The notes beneath the pieces are model-generated. The model had not been told where the DNA came from. It saw nothing but the letters and a program-made list of their open reading frames with translations, and made no database searches. A DNA stretch of 64,000 nt from the NCBI GenBank assembly GCA_022820625.1, contig JAJEFE010000141.1, positions 44,723-108,722 on the forward strand. Reading direction: 5' to 3'. A program made the translations under genes and the position numbers. Below are positions 27,741 to 35,797 of the stretch, one piece after another. The DNA is from Gammaproteobacteria bacterium. GTDB taxonomy: Bacteria > Pseudomonadota > Gammaproteobacteria > Steroidobacterales > Rariloculaceae. How positions within the stretch are numbered: the first letter of the stretch is position 1; every line of letters begins with the position of its first letter.

Positions 27741-28379
27741 TCAGAGCGCCGGCAGCAGCGGAACGTCGGCCGCACCCGCCGGCACGGGTGTGCGGGCCGT
27801 GTTCATGACCATCGCCAGCAGCGTGTAGTAGCCGATGATGCCCACGGCGTCGATCACGCCGCGCTCTCCGAATGCGGCCACGGCGCGCGCGTAGGTTTCG
27901 TCGCTGACCTGGTGCGCGCCGTTGAGCTCGGAGAACAGGGCATGGAGGATGGCCTGTTCATCGGTCATGCCCTCCGGAACGCGGCCCTCGGCGATCGCGT
28001 CGACGGTATCCGGATCGATACCGGCGTCCAGGGCAATCGGATAGTGTGCGGCCCATTCGTACTGCTGGTCCCACTGCCGTGCGGTCAGCAGAATCAGGAA
28101 TTCGCTCAAATCCGTCGGCAAGCTGGTGTCGTAGCGAAGATAGTCTCCCATGGCCCGCGCCCGGCTCAGCACCTCGGGACTGCGCAACAGAGGAATCCAG
28201 GGCCCCCTTGGAACGATGCCGCGCACGGCGGCCAGTTCGGCGACCGCAGCCGCCTGTGCCGCAGTCATGTCGTCCGCAGCAATGGGCGGCATGCGATCCT
28301 GAGCACTCACGAGGGTTACTGTGCAAAGCGCCACCACTCCGGCCACGGCCAACCATCGCGGATGAGGCGCCCTGGACAT
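27741..28379 (-). CDS. Secreted carboxymuconolactone-decarboxylase-family protein
   Basis: 212 residues with a signal peptide ending near LVSAQD. The core from about 45 to 150 has the CMD-fold pattern: LSEFLILLTARQWDQQYEWAA (the WxxxxEWxxH-like helix) followed by HYPIALDAGIDPDTVDAIAEG. No CxxC is present, so it is not an AhpD-type peroxidase. Export of a CMD-fold protein is frequent in environmental gammaproteobacteria; function unknown. Its start is 1 base after the stop of the DUF4159 gene (TGATATG), which suggests coupled translation. Confidence 0.82.
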   Translation of the reverse strand: MSRAPHPRWLAVAGVVALCTVTLVSAQDRMPPIAADDMTAAQAAAVAELAAVRGIVPRGPWIPLLRSPEVLSRARAMGDYLRYDTSLPTDLSEFLILLTARQWDQQYEWAAHYPIALDAGIDPDTVDAIAEGRVPEGMTDEQAILHALFSELNGAHQVSDETYARAVAAFGERGVIDAVGIIGYYTLLAMVMNTARTPVPAGAADVPLLPAL

Positions 28380-28380
28380 A

Positions 28381-29178
28381 TCAGTGCGTCATGGAGTAAA
28401 TCAGGTAGTTGACGGCGAACCGATAGGCCAGCGCGGTCATGGGCTCCGGGTACCACGGGTCGTCGGCGTGTTCCCAGGCATCACCCATGTCCATATTGAA
28501 GTTGATGGCCACCATGAGCCGTCCGTCATCGTCGAAGATACCTCGCCAATGGGGCACCGTGCCGGCCCTGTTGCCCCCCCGGCCGGGTATCTGGGTACGC
28601 TGATCCAGATCGTAGAGCACGTGCAGCAAGGGATGGTCTTCGCCGAGTTCGAGAATCGGTCGGTCGGGAAAGACCAGCCGCATGGACTCGTTGAAAATGT
28701 ACCACTCGTACTCCCCCCAGAAATCGTCCACCATCAGGAACCCGCCGCGGTCGAGATACTCTCTCAGCAGCTCCGCTTCGGAAGTATTGAGTTCCCACTG
28801 ACCGACCTCCACCGCGTAGAGCCACGGGTAGTCGAACAGCCGGTCGTCATCCAGGGTGATCAGTCGGCCGCCGTCCCCGTAGTAGTCGACGGCCTGCCCA
28901 TCGACGCGAGTAAGGCGATTTACGCCCTGCATGAGGTGGTATTCGGCGTCGGCGTAGTCCGTGCTCCAGGCACCTCCACCTCCCCAGCCCCGGCCGCGGC
29001 GGCTGGAGGGCGAGTTTCTGTATACAAGCCTGGCAAAGTGGAATTCAGCAGTGGGGTCGCCCTCGAGTCGGGCGTCCCCGCCCTGCCCCGCGGCGGTGCC
29101 GGTCCACATGCAAGCGGCCAGCACCGCAGCGGCCAGCCCGGGCACGGCAGAGGATGTGGTCCGGCAATTCTCTTTCAC
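28381..29178 (-). CDS. Secreted DUF4159 protein
   Basis: 265 residues from a GTG start, with a signal peptide ending near GTAAGQ. The mature part starts EFHFARLVYRN, followed by a Gly/Arg-rich loop and DYADAEYHLMQGVNRLT, then GGFLMVDDFWGEYEW and HPLLHVLYDL. This is the DUF4159 pattern, thought to be a flavodoxin/Rossmann-like or glutamine-amidotransferase-like fold. DUF4159 proteins often accompany MoxR/VWA gene sets, none of which is in the window. Role unknown. Divergent from a sulfatase. Confidence 0.82.
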   Translation of the reverse strand: MKENCRTTSSAVPGLAAAVLAACMWTGTAAGQGGDARLEGDPTAEFHFARLVYRNSPSSRRGRGWGGGGAWSTDYADAEYHLMQGVNRLTRVDGQAVDYYGDGGRLITLDDDRLFDYPWLYAVEVGQWELNTSEAELLREYLDRGGFLMVDDFWGEYEWYIFNESMRLVFPDRPILELGEDHPLLHVLYDLDQRTQIPGRGGNRAGTVPHWRGIFDDDGRLMVAINFNMDMGDAWEHADDPWYPEPMTALAYRFAVNYLIYSMTH

Positions 29179-29234
29179 CTCGTCTCACCTCACTCCGGTC
29201 GCAGAATGCAAAATGATTATGACATTCCTCCGGT

Positions 29235-29265
29235 TGCGAGCCAATGTAGTCTCATGCGAGCCAAT
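29235..29265. promoter_or_regulatory. Direct repeat TGCGAGCCAAT x2, candidate operator
   Basis: Two identical 11-bp copies (29235-29245 and 29255-29265) lie 20 bp apart, about two helical turns, in the 107-bp gap between the divergent DUF4159 and sulfatase genes. The spacing fits a regulator that binds one DNA face. A TATAAT at 29282-29287 overlaps the annotated sulfatase ATG. Confidence 0.4.
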
Positions 29266-29285
29266 CCAACCGATCCATACGTATA

Positions 29286-30734
29286 ATGCGCCCCGTGAGG
29301 TCGCCGCACTCTATCGTTGTCATCCTGTTCGTACTGGCTCTGCCGGCTGCGTGCCTCCACGCGCAGTCGACCACGCCTCCCGACATCCTCTTCATTTCCA
29401 TCGACGACCTGAACGACTGGGTCGGACCGCTCGATGGACATCCGCAGGCGAAGACGCCCAACATGGACCGCCTGGCCGAGCGAGGCATGGCGTTTACCAA
29501 CGCGCATTCAACCTCCGCCATGTGCAATCCCGCCCGGACGGCACTCATGACCGGCCTGAGTGCCGCGACGACCGGCGTTTACGTGAACCAACCGGACTGG
29601 CGTACGATGGAAATCTTCCAGGACATTCGGACGATACCCGGGTATTTCCAGGATGCCGGCTACACAACCTATGGCGCCGGCAAGCTGTTCCATTCCAGCA
29701 CCTTCAACGCCTGGGCCTATTACGGCTACAACGACACCACCGCCTGGGATGCCTACTATCCGTCTCTGGAGCGGCAGATCCCCGACGAAATCAGGCCTCA
29801 CGATCTCCCGGCCAACGGCAACCCCCTTACCGTGAGGGTCGACTGGGCGCCGATTTTCGCCGACGACCGCGCCATGGGCGACGGTCAGGTCGCTGCCTGG
29901 TCGGCGCGGCAGCTCCTGACCGAAACCGGCGGTCCCCGATTCGATGCCGTGGGCATCTATCGTCCTCATCTGCCCTGGTACCTGCCGCAGAAGTACTTCG
30001 ATCTGTACCCGCTGGACACCCTGGAACTTCCACCTGTATTGGAAAACGATATCGACGACATTTCCGAGATCGCCAGGATGCAGGGCGGTTCCACTGCCGG
30101 GACACCGATGGAAGTACACCAGTGGGCGCTGGAGGCGGGTGTCTGGAAGGACGGCGTGCAAGCGTATCTCGCCAGCATCAGTTTCGCCGACGCCATGGTG
30201 GGACTGGTGCTCGATGCGCTGGAGCAAAGCGGCCGGGCGAACAATACGGTCATCGTGTTGTGGTCGGATCATGGCTTTCATCTGGGGGAGAAGGCACGCT
30301 GGCGCAAGCAGACCCTGTGGAGGGAATCAACGCGCGTTCCGCTGATTGTGGTGGTCCCGGGAGTCACCCGGTCCGGGAGCCGCTCGAACACGCCCGTGTC
30401 GCTGCTGGACCTGTACCCCACGCTCACCGAACTGGCCGGATTACCGACGCCGAATCACGTCGAGGGATTGAGTCTGCTGCCCCTGCTTGAGGATCCGGCG
30501 GCTACCCTGGAGCGAGTTGGCGTAGTAACCACATTCGGGTACCGCAACCATGCGGTCAGCAGCGAGCGCTACCGGTACATCGTCTACTCGGACGGTTCCG
30601 AGGAACTGTACGACCTCGAAACCGACCCGCACGAGTGGGCGAACCGCGCCGCGGACCCCGCCCTGGCGGACGTCAGGGCCGAGTTGCGGAATTGGCTCCC
30701 GCGGCACGACGAGCCCGACGCCCGCGGGCAATAA
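29286..30734 (+). CDS. Secreted sulfatase, iduronate-2-sulfatase-like (Cys-type, CNPAR)
   Basis: 482 residues with a signal peptide ending near LHAQST. The metal Asp pair is in FISIDDLNDW (D40, D41). The sulfatase signature CNPARTALMTG begins at C80, with R84. The Asp-Asp-Leu-Asn start, KLFHSS and WSDHGFHLGEKARWRKQTLW are typical of iduronate-2-sulfatase/choline-sulfatase-like enzymes (S1_7-type), a different branch from the other two sulfatases in this window. A GTG at 29295 is an alternative start if the overlapping TATAAT is the promoter. Substrate unknown, possibly a sulfated glycan. Confidence 0.92.
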   Translation: MRPVRSPHSIVVILFVLALPAACLHAQSTTPPDILFISIDDLNDWVGPLDGHPQAKTPNMDRLAERGMAFTNAHSTSAMCNPARTALMTGLSAATTGVYVNQPDWRTMEIFQDIRTIPGYFQDAGYTTYGAGKLFHSSTFNAWAYYGYNDTTAWDAYYPSLERQIPDEIRPHDLPANGNPLTVRVDWAPIFADDRAMGDGQVAAWSARQLLTETGGPRFDAVGIYRPHLPWYLPQKYFDLYPLDTLELPPVLENDIDDISEIARMQGGSTAGTPMEVHQWALEAGVWKDGVQAYLASISFADAMVGLVLDALEQSGRANNTVIVLWSDHGFHLGEKARWRKQTLWRESTRVPLIVVVPGVTRSGSRSNTPVSLLDLYPTLTELAGLPTPNHVEGLSLLPLLEDPAATLERVGVVTTFGYRNHAVSSERYRYIVYSDGSEELYDLETDPHEWANRAADPALADVRAELRNWLPRHDEPDARGQ

Positions 30735-30767
30735 CCGTGATTGCGAACGTACCGGGCATGGGGCGGG

Positions 30768-30800
30768 TCGCGCAGCCGTCGCGCAACCGTCGCGCAACCG
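30768..30800 (+). repeat. Three 11-bp tandem repeats
   Basis: Three copies of TCGCGCARCCG in the gap between the sulfatase and the next secreted protein gene. The first copy has G where the others have A. Confidence 0.6.
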
Positions 30801-30825
30801 TCCCGCCCATGATCCCGCTCCGATC

Positions 30826-31545
30826 ATGAACCGGAAATCAAGACCCCTGCCGGCCTGCGTCTGCGCCGGGCTGGTATTGGTGGCGATCATCGGGGCCGGG
30901 CACCCGGCCAGGACCGCCCGCGCCCAGGCGGATTTTGAAGGCATCTGGAATTACAACGTACCCCTGAGCACCCTCGCGAGAACCGCAAGCGAATTGGGAC
31001 TTACGCCGGCGGGCCAAGCCGACTGGGACCAATACGACCCTCAGGACGACCCCTTGTTCCGATGCATCATGCCGGGCGTGCCGAGGGGCATCACGGATCC
31101 CTATCTGTTGGAAATCATCCAGCAGGACCATCAGATCGTGATGTTACGGGAGTATTTTCATCAGGTTCGCCGGATTTACCTGGACGGCCGCGAAGCCCCT
31201 GAAAACTGGCCGCTGTCCATGAGCGGTTATTCCACCGGACGCTGGGAGGGCGAAACGCTGGTGGTCATGACCACGCACCTGTCTCCGGACAACGCCATGA
31301 ACATACAGGGCCACCCGTTTTCCGGCGAAGAAGATACCTATGTCATCGAGCGCTATACGCGCATTGGGGACGAACTGAAAATGGAGGCGGTCATCCATGA
31401 CCCGACTTTCTACGAAGCACCCCATGTGATCGAATTCGGCTGGGACCTTGCGCCTGACGCGGAAATCTGGACGTACGAATGCGATCCCAGGTTCGGCGAC
31501 TTCATGATCGAGGCGGACCCGCCGCAGACCGGGACCGACCCATGA
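30826..31545 (+). CDS. Secreted DUF6152-partner protein (GxSxGRWE family)
   Basis: 239 residues from the ATG at 30826; the signal peptide ends near ARAQAD. Family features are FRCIMPGVPR, EIIQQDHQIVML, RRIYLDGREAP, SGYSTGRWEGETLVVMTT and a late Cys in TYECDPRFGD. As in the other copies, one conserved Cys lies in the N-terminal half and one near the C-terminus. The stop overlaps the ATG of the next DUF6152 gene (ATGA), so they are made together. Confidence 0.75.
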   Translation: MNRKSRPLPACVCAGLVLVAIIGAGHPARTARAQADFEGIWNYNVPLSTLARTASELGLTPAGQADWDQYDPQDDPLFRCIMPGVPRGITDPYLLEIIQQDHQIVMLREYFHQVRRIYLDGREAPENWPLSMSGYSTGRWEGETLVVMTTHLSPDNAMNIQGHPFSGEEDTYVIERYTRIGDELKMEAVIHDPTFYEAPHVIEFGWDLAPDAEIWTYECDPRFGDFMIEADPPQTGTDP

Positions 31546-32021
31546 AACACCAGAACAGGCCCGCGACAGACCGGGACGAACCGTTGACCATCGGGCGCGT
31601 AGCCTCATTGACCGCGATGCTGGCGGCGCTGGTCGCCGCGAACACCCCTCCGGTGGCCGCGCACCACAGCACCCGATTCTTCGACATCGACGCGGAGATC
31701 GTGCACGAGAATGTCATTGTGGTCGACTTCCTGGTCGCCAATCCGCATGGGGTATTGATCTACGCCGTCACAGACGACGATGGCAACGAAGTCCAGTGGC
31801 AGGCGGAATTGCCCAGCAGCAACTTCACCCAGCGCGGAGGCATCCGTCCTGACATGCTCAGCCCCGGCGACCGCGTGCCCGTCGTGGTGAGCTGGCCCGG
31901 CATTCCCGGCCTTGTACGGGCAAACACCTCGCGGTTGAAGAGCATGACACTCCCCAACGGCGATGTGGCCACGTTCACGGCGGTGAGCGCGGCACTTACC
32001 AGGGCGGCTGAACTACCATAG
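31542..32021 (+). CDS. Secreted DUF6152 protein
   Basis: 159 residues from the ATG at 31542, overlapping the partner's stop by four bases. A long signal sequence ends at VAA, directly before HHSTRFFD. It keeps VANPHGVLIYAV and QWQAELP, and the GDRVPVVVSW strand. It forms a two-gene unit with the preceding partner gene. Confidence 0.8.
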   Translation: MKHQNRPATDRDEPLTIGRVASLTAMLAALVAANTPPVAAHHSTRFFDIDAEIVHENVIVVDFLVANPHGVLIYAVTDDDGNEVQWQAELPSSNFTQRGGIRPDMLSPGDRVPVVVSWPGIPGLVRANTSRLKSMTLPNGDVATFTAVSAALTRAAELP

Positions 32022-32134
32022 CGACGGTCGGCTGCTCCGGCGCGGGGCGCCCCGGCGGATTTTTCCGGTGGATTCACGCCAACCGCATGCGTCCGGCGCC
32101 CGCTTTTGGCAGAATAGCAATTGATCCAGGTTTT

Positions 32135-32148
32135 CCGAGGAGATTCGA
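32135..32148 (+). repeat. 14-bp direct repeat shared with the tRNA-Ala gene
   Basis: CCGAGGAGATTCGA occurs here and, in the same orientation, in the T-arm of the tRNA gene at 37189-37202. Here it includes the ribosome site of the next gene, so chance plus Shine-Dalgarno content may explain it. It could also mark the left edge of an island next to the tRNA. Confidence 0.3.
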
Positions 32149-32149
32149 T

Positions 32150-32800
32150 ATGTTCGCTCCGCGACTTCTGCGACTGATCTCGCTTGCAACGATTCTGATC
32201 TTCAGCAGCTCGGCCTTCGCCCAGCGGTGGGCGCCGTTCACGAGCGAGGACGCCGTATTCCGGATCATGGTGCCCGGCGGGGAATTCGACATCGAAACCG
32301 TCGACTTCGAGACCGAGTACGGAATCGTTGTGCCTGCACACATCCACAGAGCGGAAGACCAGTACGGAACCTACACCCTGACCGTCGTCGACTACGTCGA
32401 CTCCATGGAACTGCACAGGGAGCGAATCGCCGAGCTCGACGGCATCTATCTCAGTGTCTACGGGGAGGTGGACGCACGCGGGTCCGTGGCGTATTTCGCC
32501 AGAATGATCCGCGAGAGAGCCGAATCCGTGGAGTACGACAATTACCACTACATCGGCCGGGTCGATGGCCACCAGCTTCACACCACCAATCCCGACGGCA
32601 CGCGCACGTTTGCGGGACTGTACCTGCTCGAGAGCAGGCTTTACGCCATCGAAGCGACGATCGCGCCGACAGCACCCACCGGCGGCATGTTCCAGCAGTC
32701 GTTCGAGTTCCTGGACGAGAACGGCGTCAGGATCATGTATCCGACCTTCCACGAGGTACGTAAAATCAAGCTCGGCAGCGAATACCGGCCGGGCCGCTAA
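32150..32800 (+). CDS. Secreted protein of unknown function
   Basis: 216 residues from the ATG at 32150, preceded by GAGGAGA. The signal peptide ends at SAFAQ. The mature part has alternating hydrophobic and charged stretches (FRIMVPGGEFDIETVDF, TYTLTVVDYVDS), suggesting a beta-rich fold, then YLLESRLYAIEATIAP. I do not recognise a family. It lies between two DUF6152 genes (129 bases after one, 40 before the next) on the same strand, so it may belong to the same transcript. Confidence 0.65.
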   Translation: MFAPRLLRLISLATILIFSSSAFAQRWAPFTSEDAVFRIMVPGGEFDIETVDFETEYGIVVPAHIHRAEDQYGTYTLTVVDYVDSMELHRERIAELDGIYLSVYGEVDARGSVAYFARMIRERAESVEYDNYHYIGRVDGHQLHTTNPDGTRTFAGLYLLESRLYAIEATIAPTAPTGGMFQQSFEFLDENGVRIMYPTFHEVRKIKLGSEYRPGR

Positions 32801-32839
32801 CTGTCTGGAATTCAGGAACAAGGACTTCGGGAGCCAACC

Positions 32840-33211
32840 ATGCATCCAAAGCGAACAGCCCTCGTCTTCATCGCAACGCTTGCCGTCACTCTGACCGGAT
32901 GGGCGCACCACTCCCACGGCAACTACGAGATGACGCAGTACACCGAGCTCGACGGAACGGTGACCGACCTCTACTTCATCAATCCGCATGCCTGGCTTTA
33001 CATGGATGTCGAGACCGGGGACGGAGGAACCATAACGTGGGCCATGGAGGCCGCGGGCGCATCGACGCTTACCAGGGCCGGAATTTCCGAGGATGAACTC
33101 AAGCCCGGCGACCGGATCCACGTGAAGTGCCACGCGCTCAGGGACGGATCGCCCGGTTGCCTGCTCGGCTTCGTGACGACTCCGGACGGCGTCGTGAAAG
33201 AATGGGATTAG
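32840..33211 (+). CDS. Secreted DUF6152 protein (solo copy)
   Basis: 123 residues. Predicted cleavage at GWA, directly before HHSHGNYE, which would leave His at positions 1, 2 and 4. FINPHAWLYMDV, TWAMEAAG and GDRIHVKCHAL follow. It also carries two Cys (KCHAL and GCLLG) that the other copies lack. No partner-family gene is adjacent; the neighbour upstream is a secreted protein of unknown family. Confidence 0.8.
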   Translation: MHPKRTALVFIATLAVTLTGWAHHSHGNYEMTQYTELDGTVTDLYFINPHAWLYMDVETGDGGTITWAMEAAGASTLTRAGISEDELKPGDRIHVKCHALRDGSPGCLLGFVTTPDGVVKEWD

Positions 33212-33266
33212 CAGCGGTACCGGCAGCGCAATCAGCCGCATTATTCGCCTTTCAGGAGATTCACAG

Positions 33267-33608
33267 ATGACCGCCAAGGTTGACTGGTACTACCACCGTA
33301 ACGGGTGAACCGGCTGTAACCGGGCTTCCAAGTTTCTGGAGGCCAATAACATCGAGATCGGCGAGCGGGTACCCGCGAGCAGGAAGCTCCAGGCGAGCGA
33401 TGCGGCAGCCCTGCTGGCGGGCGCGTCCCGGCTGATCGCCGCAAAGGGCAAGAAGGTCAGCGAGTTCTCGGGCGACGGCCTGTCATCGGACGATGCCGTA
33501 AAAGCGATGCTGGGCCCAACCGGCAACCTGCGCGCGCCGACGGCCCGAGTGGGCGAAACGGTGCTGGTGGGATTTAATGAAGACGCCTATACAAGCGTCT
33601 TCGGCTGA
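33267..33608 (+). CDS. ArsC-family selenoprotein (in-frame TGA read as selenocysteine)
   Basis: 113 residues if the TGA at 33306-33308 is read as Sec14. The reading frame is otherwise open from the ATG at 33267 (GGAGA 8 bases upstream) to the TGA at 33606. The N-terminus VDWYYHRNG-Sec-TGC has the redox motif UxxC (Sec14, Cys17) exactly where Cys homologues of the ArsC-like thioredoxin-fold family have CxxC. The family end TGNLRAPTARVG...VGFNEDAY is fully kept after the TGA, which argues against a dead gene. A stem-loop begins 15 bases after the TGA. The family is thioredoxin-like and probably a thiol oxidoreductase; the substrate is unknown. Sec use needs SelA/B/C/D, none of which is in this window. 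Confidence 0.82.
33323..33344 (+). promoter_or_regulatory. Candidate bacterial SECIS stem-loop
   Basis: A 7-bp stem (GGCTTCC at 33323-33329 with GGAGGCC at 33338-33344, one G-U pair) closes an 8-base loop AAGTTTCT. The loop G at 33332 is 24 bases after the TGA. This agrees with bSECIS elements, which have an apical-loop G about 16-37 bases after UGA. Confidence 0.65.
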
Positions 33609-33780
33609 GGCGAACGACGAAGTGATCATCTCGCCCAGGGGCAAGCCGGCGGTTCGACTCGTGCCCGTGCAATCTTCCGAATTTCATTTCGGCGCGCTGG
33701 CGCATCTTGTTTCCGCCGTACCCGACTTTGACGAGCCGATGGACGGGCATGAGCTTGCGCTATGGGAGCACGAATCTTGA
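33577..33780 (+). pseudogene. Shortened Phd/YefM-like antitoxin
   Basis: 67 codons. The middle EVIISPRGKPAVRLVPV is the classic Phd/VapB segment. The N-terminal DNA-binding part appears to have lost about 20 residues between MKTPIQASS and EANDE. The start overlaps the end of the selenoprotein gene in another frame. It is followed by a toxin remnant, so the pair is probably no longer functional. Confidence 0.55.
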
Positions 33781-33913
33781 GCGCGATACTGCTCGATTCG
33801 ATCGCCTCATCGCCGCCACGGCAATCGAAATGCGCTGCCCACTTGTCTCGAAGGACATCGCATTCGATGCGCTTCAGGGAACCGCGGGCTGGCAGGGAAG
33901 AGTCTGGTCGTAA
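33762..33913 (+). pseudogene. VapC-like PIN toxin remnant with large internal deletion
   Basis: One frame starts MGARILSAILLDS, like the N-terminal Asp strand of a PIN toxin. An overlapping frame then reads FDRLIAATAIEMRCPLVSKD and ends GRVWS, the C-terminal PIN part. About 80-90 residues expected between them are missing. It follows the shortened antitoxin directly. Confidence 0.55.
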
Positions 33914-33914
33914 A

Positions 33915-33941
33915 GGCGATCAGGGCGATCAGGGCGATCAG
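33915..33941 (+). repeat. Three perfect 9-bp repeats (GGCGATCAG)
   Basis: Three head-to-tail copies of GGCGATCAG follow the toxin remnant. The unit resembles GCGATCAAC repeated at 49171-49197. Confidence 0.7.
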
Positions 33942-34180
33942 CGCGGCTGGCTCCGTAATGTCGCCCGGAACCATCCGGAGGCACTGGAGCAATTGGCTTC
34001 GTAGACCAATGCCGCCATTGAGGCGTCGCTGCGGCATGGCGCGTACGTATCCCCATAGACGATCCGTTGCTCGGAATTTGGTTGTCGAATCCGAAAATCG
34101 TCCATTGGAGCGCCGTTTCTGCGCGCTTTGCCGAAAAATGCCTGTATCAAACCGCGGGAGTTCCCTGCGAAACTCTCGGG

Positions 34181-35209
34181 ATGAACCACGACGCCGCCTG
34201 GAAACGCCTGTTCGGCCTGCCCGTCCTCATCGAGCATCTGCTCGATGGTTTCGCACGCCCGATCGCCGAACGCCACGACCTCGGCCCGCCGCTGCAACTG
34301 CCGGCGGACTCCGTGGACGCCGACGCCAGGCGGCTGCGCGGCGACGCGGCCTGGCGCGTGAAATTCAGGGACGGCAGCGGACGCTCGCTCGTGCTGCTGA
34401 TCGAGTTCCAATCCAAGGTCGACCCGTCGATGGCCGCGCGCATGCACGGTTACACCGGGGCGGCCCGCGAGCGGCTGCGCCGGCAGGACGCATCGGACCC
34501 GGACGGCGGGACCCGCGTGCTGCCGGTTGTGTTGTACTCGGGGGACCCTCCGTGGCACGCCCCGGGCGGCGCCGCGGAGGTGATCGTTACGGCGGACGGA
34601 GAGGCGTGGCTGCCGCTGAGCGGAGCCTACCTGCTGCTTGACGCGAACCGCCGGGCGCGGGAGGATTTGCCTCGGGACAACTTGGTCGCCGCGGTGTTCC
34701 GGCTGAACGCCGCGAAGACCCCGGGCGGAATGTCCGACCGGCTGCGGGCGATGCCGCGCGATCTTGGGGACGAAGCGGTGCGGGCGCTGATCGACTGGAT
34801 GCGGATGGTGTTCCCGAAGAGGTTCCCGCAGTCGGACGCGGCGGAGGTGATCGCGTCGCTGAAGCGGGAGTTTCCGGAAATCGCGAAGGAGGAAGGGGTG
34901 ATGATGGCATTGGCGAAGCGGGCCCAAGAGTGGGAGGAGGAATACGGCAGGCAAGGCTTTGAGAAAGGGCTCAAGCAGGGCTTGGAGCGCGGCGTTGAGC
35001 GCGGTCTTGCGGCGGAGCGCGAACTATTGGGCCGATTGGCGGCCCGCAAGTTCGGCGCGGCGGCCGGTGACGCGCTGGTCCGCCATCTTGCCAGCATCTC
35101 CGACCCGGACAGTCTCGCCGGGGTCGGCGAGCGCATCATCGATTGCGGCACGGGCACCGAACTGCTCGGGTGGCTCGGTGCTGACTCGGATGGCACCGAC
35201 GCGCAGTGA
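34181..35209 (+). CDS. Rpn-family PD-(D/E)XK nuclease / putative transposase with DUF4351
   Basis: 342 residues from the ATG at 34181. The N-terminus HDAAWKRLFGLPVLIEHLLDGF is typical of Rpn/YhgA-like proteins. The nuclease core has LVLLIEFQSK, the (E)xK motif, after an upstream Asp in WRVKFRDG. About residues 240-290 form a charged helix with Glu-Lys-Gly repeats (GFEKGLKQGLERGVERGL), then a DUF4351-like end LLGRLAARKFG. Rpn proteins promote RecA-independent recombination and have been tied to phage defence. The gene sits in an accessory patch with toxin-antitoxin remnants. Confidence 0.85.
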   Translation: MNHDAAWKRLFGLPVLIEHLLDGFARPIAERHDLGPPLQLPADSVDADARRLRGDAAWRVKFRDGSGRSLVLLIEFQSKVDPSMAARMHGYTGAARERLRRQDASDPDGGTRVLPVVLYSGDPPWHAPGGAAEVIVTADGEAWLPLSGAYLLLDANRRAREDLPRDNLVAAVFRLNAAKTPGGMSDRLRAMPRDLGDEAVRALIDWMRMVFPKRFPQSDAAEVIASLKREFPEIAKEEGVMMALAKRAQEWEEEYGRQGFEKGLKQGLERGVERGLAAERELLGRLAARKFGAAAGDALVRHLASISDPDSLAGVGERIIDCGTGTELLGWLGADSDGTDAQ

Positions 35210-35440
35210 GATGGGCGCAAATCGTACTCCTCCCGTCCGGGCCTGCCCCGAAGGTTCCGAGCTTTCAAATGCCGTCGAGCAGATGAAGGCGGGAAGAAGG
35301 GGCGTGTCTACACACCCGAGCAGTTGTTGGCGATTGCAGCACGCCAGTCGGTCAGCTTGACGCAGCGTGGCACCGCCAACGCCGTGGTGCAGGACTTCCA
35401 AACACACCAGCGGCTCCAGGAAGCGCTACGCACGCTTTAG
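35210..35440 (+). pseudogene. Unidentified gene fragment between Rpn and ParD
   Basis: An open frame without a start, continuing the Rpn frame after its stop, ends KKGRVYTPEQLLAIA...TLQ...LRTL at a TAG (35438-35440). The amphipathic C-terminal end looks protein-like, but I do not recognise the family. It is probably the tail of a deleted gene. Nothing else is seen in this 321-base gap. Confidence 0.3.
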
Positions 35441-35530
35441 CTCATGATGCAGAGCGAGGCCGTATCAGGCTGGTTGCGACTGTATTCAATATTGTTTAAT
35501 CTGAACACAAGTCAGGCGAGAAACGAACCG

Positions 35531-35797
35531 ATGCGGCACACGACCACGATGACGGTACGCGTCAGCGGCGCGCTCAGCGACTTCGTCGCGGCAAATGTCG
35601 GCGAGACCGGCGCTTACGAAAGTGTCAGCGAGTACGTGCGCGACCTTATACGCCGCGACAAGGCGCGCTCGGAGCGCGAAGCCTTCGACCGGCTGAAGGC
35701 CGAGCTGACACGCGCCTTCGCCGCGCCGGACGATTCTTACCATGCGCTTTCGGCATCCGAGGTCATCGCGAAACATAATGCGCCTCCCGGCGCATGA
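35531..35797 (+). CDS. ParD-family antitoxin
   Basis: 88 residues from the ATG at 35531 (a start at 35549 is possible). The N-terminus TTTMTVRVSGALSDFVAANV is a ribbon-helix-helix domain that dimerises and binds operator DNA, followed by SEYVRDLIRRDK as in ParD/CopG. The C-terminal part would wrap around the toxin. Its stop overlaps the toxin start by four bases (ATGA). It would neutralise ParE and repress the operon. Confidence 0.88.
   Translation: MRHTTTMTVRVSGALSDFVAANVGETGAYESVSEYVRDLIRRDKARSEREAFDRLKAELTRAFAAPDDSYHALSASEVIAKHNAPPGA

Noticed and set aside
33306..33308. TGA as a simple nonsense mutation or sequencing error in the ArsC-like gene
   Set aside because: It replaces exactly the redox Cys, the rest of the frame is intact, and a stem-loop lies at the proper distance. 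Error cannot be fully excluded without reads.
35207..35440. Stop-codon readthrough extending the Rpn protein into the downstream open frame
   Set aside because: The Rpn protein already ends with a normal DUF4351-type tail; no stem-loop or family match supports an extension.
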